Shown piece after piece: positions 44,089 to 54,013 of a stretch of 64,000 bases of DNA. Every line of letters begins with the position of its first letter. Position 1 is the stretch's first letter. A program made the translations under genes and the position numbers. The notes under the pieces are model-generated. The model saw nothing but the letters and a program-made list of their open reading frames with translations. It was not told where the DNA came from and ran no database searches. This DNA is from an uncultured Clostridia bacterium (GTDB taxonomy: Bacteria; Bacillota; Clostridia; Lachnospirales; Lachnospiraceae): the NCBI GenBank assembly GCA_947385955.1, contig CANDNA010000002.1, forward strand, positions 62,001-126,000, given 5' to 3'.

Positions 44089-45585
44089 ATGGAACAGTTG
44101 TCTTTGTTTAAGTTCCCGATAGAGGGGTATCTTGTCGAACACTTTTCTGCAGATAACTTATGTCCAGAAAAGGCTAGACGCAGTCTTGAAAAACATTTTT
44201 CAGAAGTTCTTGAAATAACAGAAAAATTTAATCGCCAAAGCGTTAGTTATCAGTTGAGTAAAAAGGATGTTCTTCATAGTTGGTTGAAGTACAAGGAGGG
44301 GTTTTCAGCTGATTTAGTTAACAATCTACTTGATGAGATGAAGATATCTGAAGGGGAGATTGTAATGGACCCGTTTATGGGGTCGGGAACAACAGCTTTA
44401 GTTTGTCAAATGCGCGGGTATAATAGCATAGGATATGATATTATGCCTATTTCTTCTGTTTCAATCAATGCTAAAGCAAACACATTAAAATATAACTTGT
44501 CTGAGATTAAGAAGATGATTAATGAGTTTAAGACTCTGGAGATGCCGGATACTTATTCTCGAATTACTCCTTTTGTAGCAATTACAAAAGGAGCTTATCC
44601 TAAATACACTGAACGATTTTTAGCGTTTATTGCTGAATGGAGAGATAACTCTAGTTATTCTGATGAAGTTAAAAACTTATTAACTTTGTGCATTATCAAC
44701 ACACTTGAAAGAATTAGTTATACTACGAAATCGGGACAATACCTTAGTTGGGATTGCCGTTCTGCAAAGGTACAAGAAGTAAATGCTATTCGCAAAGCCA
44801 AAGGGCAAAAGCCATTGACAGCAAAATATGTTAGGGATACAATACATGAAGCCAAAGACACAATACTTGCAGAACTCGAACATGTTGCAGGTGATATTGA
44901 ACTAATTCAACAAAATAGTGTTGCAACAGACGCTCGTATTGATTTTATTCAAAATAGCGCATTATATGAAATACCAAAATTACAAGACAGTATATTGAAA
45001 GGTGTGATTACCTCACCACCATATTGCAATAGGTATGATTACACGCGGACATATGCTCTTGAACTTGTGTATCTTGGTGTGGATGAAAACACTCTAAAAA
45101 AGATGAGACAAGACCTACTGTCTTGCACTGTAGAAAGTCGGCCCAAAATTGATGATCTAAGGGCTTTTTACACTTCTATAGGACAAGCAAAAAGATTTAA
45201 CTATATCTATGAAAAAGTCAAGTCTAATAAAGCTTTTTCAGAAGTTATGGGAGCGTTGCATACTCGAAAAAAACATGGCGACTTGAATAATAACGGCGTT
45301 ATTAGAATGGTTGAGGGATATTTTACAGAGCTTGCATTTATCTATGCAGAATTGTACAGGATTTGTAAAAAAGGTGCCATAGTAGCTTTTGTAAATGACA
45401 ATGTTCGATATGGTGGTGAGGTTATTCCTATCGACTTCATAAGTTCATCATTTGCTGAGCAGTTTGGATTCAAGGTAAAGAAAGTGTATTCCTTAAAACA
45501 AAGGAAAGGGAATAGTAGCCAGCAAATGGCAAAGTACGGCAGGGTAGCACTAAGAAAAAGCATTACTATCTGGGAAAAAGAATAA
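44089..45585 (+). CDS. DNA methyltransferase of the restriction-modification system (N4-cytosine type)
   Basis: 498 residues. The SAM site DPFMGSGTTALV (about 95-106) precedes the catalytic TSPPYCNRYDYTR (about 307-319), the permuted (beta) order. Ser-Pro-Pro-Tyr is the N4-cytosine or N6-adenine type; because the partner is AvaI/BsoBI-like, N4-cytosine at CYCGRG is more likely. A recognition domain fills the stretch between. Start after AAGGAGCATGCAGA. AT-rich like the two genes before it, which suggests transfer as a unit. Confidence 0.9.
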   Translation: MEQLSLFKFPIEGYLVEHFSADNLCPEKARRSLEKHFSEVLEITEKFNRQSVSYQLSKKDVLHSWLKYKEGFSADLVNNLLDEMKISEGEIVMDPFMGSGTTALVCQMRGYNSIGYDIMPISSVSINAKANTLKYNLSEIKKMINEFKTLEMPDTYSRITPFVAITKGAYPKYTERFLAFIAEWRDNSSYSDEVKNLLTLCIINTLERISYTTKSGQYLSWDCRSAKVQEVNAIRKAKGQKPLTAKYVRDTIHEAKDTILAELEHVAGDIELIQQNSVATDARIDFIQNSALYEIPKLQDSILKGVITSPPYCNRYDYTRTYALELVYLGVDENTLKKMRQDLLSCTVESRPKIDDLRAFYTSIGQAKRFNYIYEKVKSNKAFSEVMGALHTRKKHGDLNNNGVIRMVEGYFTELAFIYAELYRICKKGAIVAFVNDNVRYGGEVIPIDFISSSFAEQFGFKVKKVYSLKQRKGNSSQQMAKYGRVALRKSITIWEKE

Positions 45586-45696
45586 GGTAACCAAGCAATG
45601 CCAAAGTGTAAAATCAAAATTGTAGTGCTCTTTATGCTTCAATGTCATTATCCAGTCATAGATTACTATTAATTATTCGCAGCTGCTTGACCGAGT

Positions 45697-45731
45697 GTTA
45701 TCAACGTTGATAACAAAATGATAACATTATC
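45697..45731. repeat. Tandem palindromes with GATAA half sites
   Basis: GTTATCAACGTTGATAAC (45697-45714) is a perfect 18-base palindrome. It is followed at once by GATAA-CA-TTATC (45720-45731), which uses the same half site. They lie in the gene-poor AT-rich stretch after the methylase and look like a binding or recombination site; none is recognised. Confidence 0.45.
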
Positions 45732-45907
45732 TCATATAGGCAGGATAATATTGATATATCAAATAATCAAAAGAACTGCAAACACAGCAACAAATAATCT
45801 CTAAACAAAATTGATTAATAATTGTCGAGTTTGAGTAGTGCAGGAGTGTATTATTTATTTTATATGGCAGGTGATCTATAAGATGATTTGCCATATAATT
45901 ATTGTAG

Positions 45908-46105
45908 ATAAAATATGATTTTTGTGTTGCCGGATTTTTCATAAATATATGGGGTGCGAAGAAATATATGTTGAAGGGATGTATAAATTTTCGTACTAAA
46001 GATAGAAAAAAGTGCACTAAAGGGAAAAGCGGTATGGAATATTTGCCAAAAGAATTAAAAGAACTATTCGAGTATGGTTTAAAAAAATGTGAGGAATTGG
46101 ATTTA
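45908..46105 (+). pseudogene. Small AT-rich gene interrupted by IS630
   Basis: One frame runs FINIWGAKKYML, then GCINFRTKDRKKCTKGKSG, then MEYLPKELKELFEYGLKKCEELDL up to the IS630 left end, where the element supplies the stop. Removing the element (one TA copy) continues in frame on the far side as GVGSKFNIKIAGGMTFETIPKFV until the IS256 end. The first ATG is at 45968. No family recognised; 45586-45900 has no gene. Confidence 0.5.
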
Positions 46106-47113
46106 TAGCAATCCAATATTATACTGCACCTGCTTGACATAGGGTTTATGATAGAGTCAAGAGGTGATTACTATGCTACATAACGAAACGCGAAAACTAC
46201 TTATTGACGCCTGGAACAAAACCCATAATGCAAAGGAAGTGGCAGAATGCTTTTCTGTAAATACCAGCACGGTTTACCGCCTGGAAAAAAGAATGCGGGA
46301 AACCGGCTCTGTGGAAACCAAAGTCTCCCTGCGCGGGCGAAAGCCTGCCCTCAGCCAAACCGACATTCAGGATATTGACCGGCTGATACAGTCACAGTCG
46401 GATATTACAATCCATGAAATACGGGAAAAACTCCAGTTACAGGTAAGTGATGAAACCGTCCGCAAAGCAGTCCTGAAACCCGGATACGTTTATAAAAAGA
46501 AGTCCCTCCATGCTTAAGAACAGGAGCGTCCCCGATGTCAGGGCCAAAAGGGAAGCATGGAAAAAACATATACCGGAGAGCGGCATAAATAACCTGATAT
46601 TTCTGGATGAAAGCGGCTTCAACACAAATATGACAAGGCATTACGCCCGTTTGAAAAAATGAGCGGGCAGTGGACAGTGCACCTGTAAATACGCCGCGTG
46701 GCACCACGATCCTGTCATCCATACGGCTGAACGGAAAATCAGCCCATACGGTTTATCAGGGCGGTACTACAGCGGAACGCTTTGCAGAATATCTGGAAAA
46801 CATTTTACTGCCGACATTATCAGAGAATGACGTCATCATTATGGATAATATGCGCACCCATCATGCAAAAGTGGTCAAAGGGATTCTGGATGCATCAAGA
46901 ATCAAATATCTTTATCTTCCACCTTACAGCCCGGATCTGAACCCGATTGAAAAAATGTGGTCAAAGATCAAGGCATATTTGAGAAAAGTAAAAGTACGTA
47001 CTGCATCAAAATTACCGGGCGCAATAGAAAAGGCATTTTCAACTGTCCGTCCCTCGGATTGTTCAGGGTGGTTTCGTTCGTGTAATTATGTGCAATAATT
47101 TGTTGGATTGCTA
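46106..47113 (+). mobile_element. IS630-family element (decayed)
   Basis: About 1 kb with imperfect terminal repeats: left TATAGCAATCCAA (from 46104), right TTGGATTGCTATA (to 47115), with a further matched TGCAC/GTGCA inside. The outer TA at 46104-46105 and 47114-47115 is the target duplication expected for IS630. It lies inside a small AT-rich gene. Confidence 0.85.
46173..47098 (+). pseudogene. IS630 transposase, broken
   Basis: Start at 46173 (AAGAGGTGATTACT). The N-terminal HTH part runs to a stop at 46515 after KKKSLHA; one base change (TCA to TAA) and an extra C in CGTCCCCGATG explain the break. A second frame holds NNLIFLDESGFNTNMTRHYAR (first Asp), and after another break the third frame has VIIMDNMRTHH and SPDLNPIEKMWSKIK (remaining DDE residues) to 47098. 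At least three lesions, so inactive. Confidence 0.88.
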
Positions 47114-47178
47114 TAGGTGTCGGCTCCAAATTTAACATAAAAATTGCCGGGGGAATGACTTTCGAGACTATCCCAAAG

Positions 47179-48626
47179 TTTGTGTAAACCTCCAAACTGA
47201 TGTAAGATAAGATTACTCAGTTTGGAGGTATTATTATGGCAAGAAAAAACGAAAACCCACAAAAAGCAGCCATGCGGGAAATGATGCGCCGCTATCTCAA
47301 AGAGAATGACATCAGCATTAAAAACGGAACGGATGTGAATGCCGTCATGCATGACATGATGTCCATGATTCTGGAAGATGTATTGGATGAAGAACTGGAC
47401 GAGGAACTCGGCTATTCAAAATACGATTACCAGAATAAAACCACTGACAACAGCCGTAACGGGCATTCTAAAAAGACTATGCACACCAGTTATGGCGACA
47501 TGGATGTTGCAATCCCCCGTGACCGTAACGGGGAGTATGAGCCTCAGCTTATCAAAAAATACCAGAATACCGTGACGCAGGACATGGAGGAAAAAATACT
47601 TTCCATGTACGCAAAAGGCATGACGACCGGCGACATCGAATCCCACATGAAGGAACTCTATGACATGGACATATCCGACAGTACAATCAGCCGGATTACG
47701 GACAAGATACTCCCCGTTGTCAGGGAATGGCAGGAACGTCCCTTAGAAGAAGTTTATGCAGTCGTATTTATGGACGCTATCCATTACCATGTCCGAAGCG
47801 AGAGACGCATTGTAAAACGCGCCGTCTACATTGCATTGGGCATCGACATGAATGGAAAGAAGGACATCCTGGGGATGTATGTCGGGGAGAACGAGAGCGC
47901 CAAGTTCTGGTTGTCCATTATGAACGGCTTAAAGAACCGGGGAGTGGAAGACATCCTGATTGCCTGCTTGGACGGGCTTTCCGGTTTTCCCCAGGCAATT
48001 GAGGCTGTATACCCGCAGACGGAAATCCAGCAGTGCATCATCCACCAGATCCGGAAATCCACGAAATTTGTGTCCTATAAGGATATCAAAAAGCTGATGG
48101 CAGACTTAAAGCGGGTGTACGCTGCCCCGACAGAGGAAGCAGCCCTGGATGAGCTGGAACTGTTCAGAGACAAATGGGATGCCAAATACCCGAAAATCTA
48201 CAAATCCTGGCATGACAGCTGGACAACCCTGTCCACTTATTTCAAGTACCCGGAAGCGGTCAGGCGTCTTATTTATACGACGAATACAATCGAAGGATTC
48301 AACCGCCAACTGCGGAAAGTAACCAAATCGAAAACCGTGTTCCCGACCGATGACAGCCTTTTAAAAATGCTATACCTAGCAATGATGGACATCACGAAGA
48401 AATGGACAGGCCACCGCCAGGACTGGGGGCAGATCCATTCCCAGCTGGAGATTTACTTTGAAGAACGTCTTTCTGGCAGGAACCTGTAAAGGGACTTTTA
48501 AGAAGCTGCATTGACAGGGGAAAAATTCCCTGTATAATACAGACAAGAGCAGAACCAGAAACCCCGGCTCTGCCCACTTGTAACTATTCAATAAATCTTA
48601 TGTCAGTTTTTTTGAGTTTACACAAA
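47179..48626 (+). mobile_element. IS256-family insertion sequence
   Basis: The left end TTTGTGTAAAC (47179-47189) and the right end GTTTACACAAA (48616-48626) are inverted repeats that extend as AAACTGA..TAAGAT inside. They bracket one intact transposase gene. Flanking 8-9 bases do not match, so no target duplication is visible, which suggests later rearrangement. Confidence 0.9.
47236..48489 (+). CDS. IS256-family (mutator-type) transposase
   Basis: 417 residues, intact. The DDE residues are in VFMDAIHYHV (Asp), ACLDGLSGF (Asp) and TTNTIEGFNRQLRK (Glu). An N-terminal DVNAVMHDMMSMILEDVL and the DMDISDSTISRITDK region are typical. The start follows TTTGGAGGTATTATT. Being intact with clear ends it may still be mobile. 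Confidence 0.96.
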   Translation: MARKNENPQKAAMREMMRRYLKENDISIKNGTDVNAVMHDMMSMILEDVLDEELDEELGYSKYDYQNKTTDNSRNGHSKKTMHTSYGDMDVAIPRDRNGEYEPQLIKKYQNTVTQDMEEKILSMYAKGMTTGDIESHMKELYDMDISDSTISRITDKILPVVREWQERPLEEVYAVVFMDAIHYHVRSERRIVKRAVYIALGIDMNGKKDILGMYVGENESAKFWLSIMNGLKNRGVEDILIACLDGLSGFPQAIEAVYPQTEIQQCIIHQIRKSTKFVSYKDIKKLMADLKRVYAAPTEEAALDELELFRDKWDAKYPKIYKSWHDSWTTLSTYFKYPEAVRRLIYTTNTIEGFNRQLRKVTKSKTVFPTDDSLLKMLYLAMMDITKKWTGHRQDWGQIHSQLEIYFEERLSGRNL

Positions 48627-48712
48627 ACATGAAACGGTCTCATTTTTTGTTTTTTCGATTGTCTACTTGACGGATAGCACACCATTCATCAGCATTTCCG
48701 GGATTTTATCCG

Positions 48713-50257
48713 TTACTCGAACTCAATCGTCCCCGGCGGCTTACTGGTCAGGTCATAGAACACCCGGTTCACGCCCCTTACCTCATTGATGATCCTGCTC
48801 ATCACAGTCTGCAGGACTTCCCAGGGAATTTCGGCGCTCTCTGCCGTCATAAAGTCTACCGTATTTACGGCACGAAGCGCCACTGCATAGTCATAGGTCC
48901 TCTCGTCCCCCATCACGCCTACGGAACGCATATTGGTCAGTGCCGCAAAGTACTGTCCGATTGTCCGGTCCAGACCGGCTTTGGCGATTTCCTCCCGGTA
49001 GATGGCATCCGCCTCCTGTACGATGCGGACCTTTTCCCCTGTCACCTCACCGATGATACGGATTCCCAGCCCCGGCCCCGGGAAAGGCTGCCGGTAAACC
49101 AGTGTTTCCGGGATACCCAGCTTAAGACCGGCCCTGCGTACTTCATCTTTGAACAGATTCCGCAACGGTTCTATGATTTCCCTGAATTCCACACAGTCCG
49201 GAAGTCCCCCTACATTATGATGGGATTTGATCACGGCCGATTCACCGCCCAGGCCGCTTTCCACCACATCCGGGTAAATGGTTCCCTGTACCAGAAAGTC
49301 CACGGCGCCAATCTTTCTGGCTTCCTCTTCAAACACACGGATAAATTCTTCCCCGATGATTTTCCGCTTTTGTTCCGGTTCTGTGACTCCTGCCAGCTTT
49401 TCATAAAACCGCTCCTGAGCATTGACCCGGATAAAGTGCAACTGGTACGGCCCTTCCGGCCCGAATACTGCCTCTACCTCATCGCCTTCCTGTTTCCGGA
49501 GAAGGCCATGATCCACAAAGACACAGGTAAGCTGGTTTCCTATGGCCTTTGCCAGCATCACCGCCGCCACGGAAGAATCCACACCGCCTGACAGGGCACA
49601 CAGCACCCTGCCGCTTCCCACCCGGTTTCTGATCTCTTCGATGGAATGTTCCACAAAAGAATCCATCCGCCAGCTTCCGGCGCAGCCACATATCGTTCTG
49701 ACAAAGTTACCAAGTATCTTGGTCCCTTCCAGCGTATGAAGCACTTCCGGATGGAACTGAATGGCATACAGGTTCTTTTCCCGATTCTCTGCCGCCGCCA
49801 CCGGACAATCCGCCGTACGCGCCGTCACGGAAAATCCGGGCGCAGGCCGGGAAATATAGTCAAAATGGCTCATCCAGCAAATGGTATTCCGGGAAACATC
49901 CGCAAACAGAGGGGAATCCTGCTCCACCCTTACTTCCGTTTTTCCGTATTCCCGTACCGGCGCCTTCTCCACTTTGCCGCCCAGTACATGCATCATAAGC
50001 TGGGCGCCATAGCAAAGGCCCAGTACCGGAATCCCCAATTCAAACAATTCTTTTTGATACGTAGGAGAATTTTCCTCATAACAGCTATTGGGACCGCCGG
50101 TCAGAATAATCCCTTTGGGGTTCATGGCTTTTATCGCCTCCAGCTCTGTCCTGTAAGAATATATTTCACAATATACATTACACTCCCGAACACGTCTGGC
50201 AACCAACTGATTATATTGACCGCCAAAGTCAATCACAAGTACCTTTTCCTGATTCAT
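48713..50257 (-). CDS. guaA: GMP synthase (glutamine-hydrolysing)
   Basis: 514 residues from 50257 (CAGGAGGAAGCAGGCA before ATG); an open frame upstream to 50485 is only promoter sequence. Glutamine amidotransferase: [20 protein letters not shown] (Cys about 86), FHPEV. ATP-PPase: [14 protein letters not shown] (P-loop). Dimerisation domain with [16 protein letters not shown] and the C-terminal PPGTIEFE. It converts XMP to GMP. Confidence 0.97.
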   Translation of the reverse strand: MNQEKVLVIDFGGQYNQLVARRVRECNVYCEIYSYRTELEAIKAMNPKGIILTGGPNSCYEENSPTYQKELFELGIPVLGLCYGAQLMMHVLGGKVEKAPVREYGKTEVRVEQDSPLFADVSRNTICWMSHFDYISRPAPGFSVTARTADCPVAAAENREKNLYAIQFHPEVLHTLEGTKILGNFVRTICGCAGSWRMDSFVEHSIEEIRNRVGSGRVLCALSGGVDSSVAAVMLAKAIGNQLTCVFVDHGLLRKQEGDEVEAVFGPEGPYQLHFIRVNAQERFYEKLAGVTEPEQKRKIIGEEFIRVFEEEARKIGAVDFLVQGTIYPDVVESGLGGESAVIKSHHNVGGLPDCVEFREIIEPLRNLFKDEVRRAGLKLGIPETLVYRQPFPGPGLGIRIIGEVTGEKVRIVQEADAIYREEIAKAGLDRTIGQYFAALTNMRSVGVMGDERTYDYAVALRAVNTVDFMTAESAEIPWEVLQTVMSRIINEVRGVNRVFYDLTSKPPGTIEFE

Positions 50258-50353
50258 TGCCTGCTTCCTCCTGCCTGTATCTGCCAAAAAGTCCGGTTCA
50301 GAAACCCTTTGATTCCATGACTTTTCTTCCGAAAGTTTTCTTTTATTGATTTC

Positions 50354-50382
50354 ATTATAAAAGGGCCTTCTGCTCTTTACAA
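50354..50382 (-). promoter_or_regulatory. guaA promoter
   Basis: On the minus strand TTGTAA (50382-50377), a 17-base spacer and TATAAT (50359-50354), about 95 bases upstream of the guaA start. Confidence 0.7.
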
Positions 50383-50396
50383 CCCCAAACTGATTT

Positions 50397-51218
50397 TTAC
50401 TCTTTTGTATCCAGAAATCTCTGCATTTCCGCCCGCAGGCTGGCAAACTGCCGGATGGTTTTTGGATTTTCGGAAGGGAACGCAAGCAGCCTTTCCCAAT
50501 ATCCCTGCTGTTTTACCAGGCGGAAACTCTCCGGAAATACCAGCTCATAAATCAGAGAAATATGCCCTGCCACATGATCTACCGGTGTCCGCTTCAGGCT
50601 CCGCAGTGTGGCATGCCGTTCCCGGAAGCTCTCCATCACTGCCTCGGTCACTTCCGCATGCGCCAGTACCTCCCTGGTAGTATTGTAGATTTCCTCCAGC
50701 GGCGTTTCCAGATTTACCCGCAGGATATCTATTTTATCCGCATCCCGGAGGATGTGGCAAAACCGGCTGGTTCTCCCATCCAGCTCCTCCGGCACACGGT
50801 ATGCACTGTGTACCCGCACGGCGGTTTCCAGCAGCGCATCCTCCGACGCATCCTCCACATACTGGCGGATTCTGCCCTCCGCTGTATTCCTGCTGTGCTC
50901 TCCTTCCTCCTGCCTGCCGGATCCCCCTGCACCGAACAATATTTCTGCCCCCAGCGCAGCATGGTCCACCGAATCCGCATCTATAAATGTATGATACTGT
51001 CTGAGCTGCTCAAACCGGCCAATATCATGGAGCATGCCCAGCAGCCAGGCAAGATCCTGCTCCTCCTTCGTCATCCCTTCCGAACGTGCAATCTGTTCAC
51101 ACAGTCCTGCCACCCGATAGGTATGTTTTATTTTCAATGCGGTCTTTTCATCCGATGCATCATAAGCATCCGTATACTCCTGAAACCGCCGCAGTACATT
51201 CTCTCTGTCAATCTGCAT
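50397..51218 (-). CDS. HD-domain phosphohydrolase
   Basis: 273 residues. The HD metal site is [13 protein letters not shown] (first His, about 32), [11 protein letters not shown] (HD at about 63-64), [12 protein letters not shown] and [11 protein letters not shown] (Asp). Lone HD proteins of this class hydrolyse nucleotides or phosphoesters of unknown identity. The ribosome site is AAAGGAGACAAGT. It lies directly upstream of guaA on the same strand, with the guaA promoter between. Confidence 0.87.
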   Translation of the reverse strand: MQIDRENVLRRFQEYTDAYDASDEKTALKIKHTYRVAGLCEQIARSEGMTKEEQDLAWLLGMLHDIGRFEQLRQYHTFIDADSVDHAALGAEILFGAGGSGRQEEGEHSRNTAEGRIRQYVEDASEDALLETAVRVHSAYRVPEELDGRTSRFCHILRDADKIDILRVNLETPLEEIYNTTREVLAHAEVTEAVMESFRERHATLRSLKRTPVDHVAGHISLIYELVFPESFRLVKQQGYWERLLAFPSENPKTIRQFASLRAEMQRFLDTKE

Positions 51219-51299
51219 ACTTGTCTCCTTTGATCCGGATTTTTCCCAACACCCATTTTATAAACTTTTCCTGAAAAATACAAGTATGCATCCCACATT

Positions 51300-51338
51300 A
51301 AAATGACGTTTCTCCATACTGCATGGTCGAAACGTCAT
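51300..51338 (-). terminator. Terminator after spoIIID
   Basis: ATGACGTTTC and GAAACGTCAT form a perfect 10-pair stem with a 16-base loop; on the minus strand TTTT follows. Confidence 0.7.
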
Positions 51339-51375
51339 TATCTCCTGCTTTTTAAAATCTTATGAAATTCTGCTC

Positions 51376-51639
51376 TCAGTCCTGTTCTTTCTGAATATGA
51401 AGATATTTTTCTCTGGTTGCCAGTCCACCCCTGATATGCCGTTCCGATTTATTCACATCCAGTACTTTTCTTGCTTCCTTTGCAAGTCCCGGATTGATTT
51501 GTGACAGACGTTCTGTGACATCTTTATGTACCGTACTCTTGCTGATTCCGAACTGCCTCGCCGTCTGCCGGACTGTCGCATTGTTTTCGATAATATATCT
51601 GGCGATACCCACTGCCCTCTCCTCAATATAATCCTTCAA
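51376..51639 (-). CDS. spoIIID: Sporulation transcriptional regulator SpoIIID
   Basis: 87 residues. The start is a TTG at 51639, preceded by CAGGGGGATTTCC; family members begin KDYIEERA at this point. The HTH NNATVRQTARQFGISKSTVHKDVTERL is nearly identical to the known protein. SpoIIID acts in the mother cell with sigma E and shows that the organism sporulates. The rare TTG start may keep its level low. Confidence 0.95.
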   Translation of the reverse strand: MKDYIEERAVGIARYIIENNATVRQTARQFGISKSTVHKDVTERLSQINPGLAKEARKVLDVNKSERHIRGGLATREKYLHIQKEQD

Positions 51640-51739
51640 AGGAAATCCCCCTGAACACATTGTTTTTACAATGTATGCAGGGAAAACCATCCCTATGACT
51701 TGCTTACCCTGATAACCTGACCGGGTTAAAACCGCCCTG

Positions 51740-52375
51740 TCAATATCTTGTCAGAAAGCAGTCCGCCTTCCTTAACTCGCTTCTGGAAATCTTCCGTCCC
51801 CAGTGTACGGAATTGTTGAAATTTCCTTCTGCCACGATCACACAGTCAGGCTGTACTTCCAGAATGATAACGGAATGGGAATCGCCCTCCATTCTGACGA
51901 TATCCCCTGTCCGTACTGCGTCAGGATCATTATATTTCCTGGCCTTCGCAGTTCCGAACGCTGCGTCACTGAGCATAAATGCAAACCCTGCACAGCCATA
52001 CCCTCCGCTGTATATCCCGCCTTTCCATGCATAATAATTATCGTTGTTCCACTTTGTCCCTTCCGGATAGGATGCTTTCATCGCATTGATCGCGCCTCGA
52101 ATCCGCCCTTCTTCCGAAACGGTATCCTCTGTTTCTTTGACAGCTTCATACGGCAGTCTGCCTTCTGCCTGCCCGAACGCTATATAATGCTGGAACAGTA
52201 TTTCCGCATCATTTCCAAATACCGCCACCACATCCGGGTTCTGCTCCGCATAATATTCTGCATCAAACATTACATCACCTATCATGACCGGCTGGGCCTG
52301 AACCGTCATTACCGTACCTGAAACCATTACTGCGGCCGCTATTCCGGCCACAATTTTTTGAAAATTTCTTTTCAT
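51740..52375 (-). CDS. Secreted CHAP/amidase-like protein
   Basis: 211 residues. A signal peptide (MKRNFQKIVAGIAAAVMVSGT, cut after VQA) is followed by a DUF-like region with the PDVVAVFGNDAEILFQHYIAFGQAEGR motif common in surface proteins of Lachnospiraceae. The C-terminal domain has GYGCAGFAFMLSD (Cys), HSVIILEV (His) and NNSVHWGRKI, a papain-like NlpC/CHAP arrangement. Probably a wall peptidase or amidase. The start follows CGAAAGGATTGGAAAA. Confidence 0.78.
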   Translation of the reverse strand: MKRNFQKIVAGIAAAVMVSGTVMTVQAQPVMIGDVMFDAEYYAEQNPDVVAVFGNDAEILFQHYIAFGQAEGRLPYEAVKETEDTVSEEGRIRGAINAMKASYPEGTKWNNDNYYAWKGGIYSGGYGCAGFAFMLSDAAFGTAKARKYNDPDAVRTGDIVRMEGDSHSVIILEVQPDCVIVAEGNFNNSVHWGRKISRSELRKADCFLTRY

Positions 52376-52525
52376 TTTTCCAATCCTTTCGTAATATGCC
52401 TTTTCAAGAAATACAATGTTATTTTAACTTTTCATTTTCCCTTCTGTCAATATAGTGCTTTCGTCCTGTCTCATAAAAAATAAGTGCTTTTTTTCTCCTT
52501 TCATGGTATATTATAGAGATGTATG

Positions 52526-52545
52526 GAAGCGGACATGTCCGCTTC
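52526..52545. repeat. Perfect 20-base palindrome in the trkA leader
   Basis: GAAGCGGACATGTCCGCTTC, in the transcribed leader or promoter of trkA, upstream of a G9 run at about 52566-52575. It could form a hairpin in RNA or be an operator. Confidence 0.6.
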
Positions 52546-52616
52546 TCATTTGCGAATTATCCTGCAGGGGGGGGGACAGACATGCAAACTCCCTTCTGCA
52601 ATCTCAGGAGGCAAAC

Positions 52617-53996
52617 ATGTTCAGAAAATCACAGAAAAGTATGCCAAAGGGCCTGCGGATCATCATTGTGGGCTGTGGTAAAGTTGGCACGACCCTGATT
52701 GAACAATTGTCGCGGGAGGGTCATGACATTACCATCATTGACCAGAACGGAGACATCGTACAGACCATGAGCAATCTGTATGATGTCATGGGAGTCGTGG
52801 GAAATGGCGCCAGCTATGGGGTACAGATGGAAGCCGGTATCGAAAATACGGATCTGATCATCGCCGTAACCGACTCCGATGAATTGAATCTGCTCTGCTG
52901 TACGGTGGCCAAACGTGTGGGAGACTGCGCTGCCATTGCCAGAGTCCGTAACCCTGATTATGGAAAAGAAGTCGGTTATCTGCGGGAAAAACTGGGACTG
53001 GCCATGATTATCAATCCCGAACTGGAAGCGTCTGCAGAAGCGGCCCGCATCCTGTACATGCCCACGGCCCTGGAAGTCAATTCTTTTGCCCACGGACAGG
53101 CGGAAATGGTCAAATTCAAAGTGCCCGAAGGCAATAAACTGGCCGGTATCCCCATCGCGCTGCTGGGCAAGGACATCACAGAGAACATTCTGATCTGCGC
53201 TGTGGAACGCGGCGGCGAAGTATATATTCCCTCCGGCGGTTTTAAGGTGGAAGCCGGAGATATTATCTCCTTTGTGGCCTCCAGAATGATGGCCAAAGCC
53301 TTTCTGGAACACATTGGTTTTAAAACCAACCAGGTGATTATCGGCGGAGGAAAAGCCGCATATTACCTTGCCAAGCAGCTTCTGCATATGGGGATTTCCG
53401 TTAAGATCATTGAAAGCAGCCGGGCACGTTGTGAAGAACTCAGCGTCCTTTTGCCCAAGGCCATCATTATCAACGGCGACGGCACCGATGAAGAGCTGCT
53501 GAAAGAGGAAGGCATCGAATATGCCGAGTCCTTTGTTCCCCTTACCGGCATTGACGAAGAAAATATCATGCTCACCATGTATGCACGGCAGGTTTCCAAT
53601 GCCAAAGTCATCACCAAGATCAACCGGATGACATTCCGGAATGTGATCAACGGACTGGATCTGGGCAGTGTGATCTATCCCCGGTATATTACCTCCGAGG
53701 CCATCATCGCCTATGTCCGCGCAAAAAAAGACTCTATGGACAGCAATATCGAAACCCTTTACCATATGTTTGACCACCGTGTGGAGGCCATTGAGTTCCG
53801 GGTATATGAAAAATCCGGTATCACAGGGATTCCGTTAAAAGACCTTTCCCTGAAAAAAGACCTTCTGATTTCTTTTATCAACCGCAACGGCGCCATTATC
53901 ATTCCCAGCGGACACGATACCATCGAAGTGGGCGATACGGTTATGATCGTTACCACCCATACCGGGTTCAACGATCTGCAGGATATTTTAAAATAG
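52617..53996 (+). CDS. trkA: Trk system potassium uptake protein TrkA
   Basis: 459 residues from 52617 (CAGGAGGCAAAC), the full double-RCK length. First RCK-N: IIIVGCGKVGTTLIEQL (about 13-29), second: VIIGGGKAAYYLAKQL (about 240-255), each followed by a TrkA-C domain. It is the nucleotide-sensing gate of the K+ channel TrkH encoded 17 bases downstream. A perfect palindrome and a G9 run are in the leader. Confidence 0.94.
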   Translation: MFRKSQKSMPKGLRIIIVGCGKVGTTLIEQLSREGHDITIIDQNGDIVQTMSNLYDVMGVVGNGASYGVQMEAGIENTDLIIAVTDSDELNLLCCTVAKRVGDCAAIARVRNPDYGKEVGYLREKLGLAMIINPELEASAEAARILYMPTALEVNSFAHGQAEMVKFKVPEGNKLAGIPIALLGKDITENILICAVERGGEVYIPSGGFKVEAGDIISFVASRMMAKAFLEHIGFKTNQVIIGGGKAAYYLAKQLLHMGISVKIIESSRARCEELSVLLPKAIIINGDGTDEELLKEEGIEYAESFVPLTGIDEENIMLTMYARQVSNAKVITKINRMTFRNVINGLDLGSVIYPRYITSEAIIAYVRAKKDSMDSNIETLYHMFDHRVEAIEFRVYEKSGITGIPLKDLSLKKDLLISFINRNGAIIIPSGHDTIEVGDTVMIVTTHTGFNDLQDILK

Positions 53997-54013
53997 CGGA
54001 GGAAATCAGAAAC

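Noticed and set aside
45727-46140. A 137-residue minus-strand open frame
   Set aside because: Very Phe/Tyr/Ser-rich translation of AT-rich DNA, no start signal, and it crosses the IS630 boundary.
50258-50485. Apparent N-terminal extension of GuaA
   Set aside because: It covers a clear TTGTAA-17-TATAAT promoter; GuaA starts at 50257 at the family's usual N-terminus.
52440-52616. c-di-AMP (ydaO) riboswitch before trkA
   Set aside because: Expected for K+ transporters in Firmicutes, but the leader is short and lacks the conserved stem sequences.
52629-53777. A 382-residue minus-strand open frame
   Set aside because: It is the shadow of trkA on the other strand, rich in His and Phe, with no start signal.
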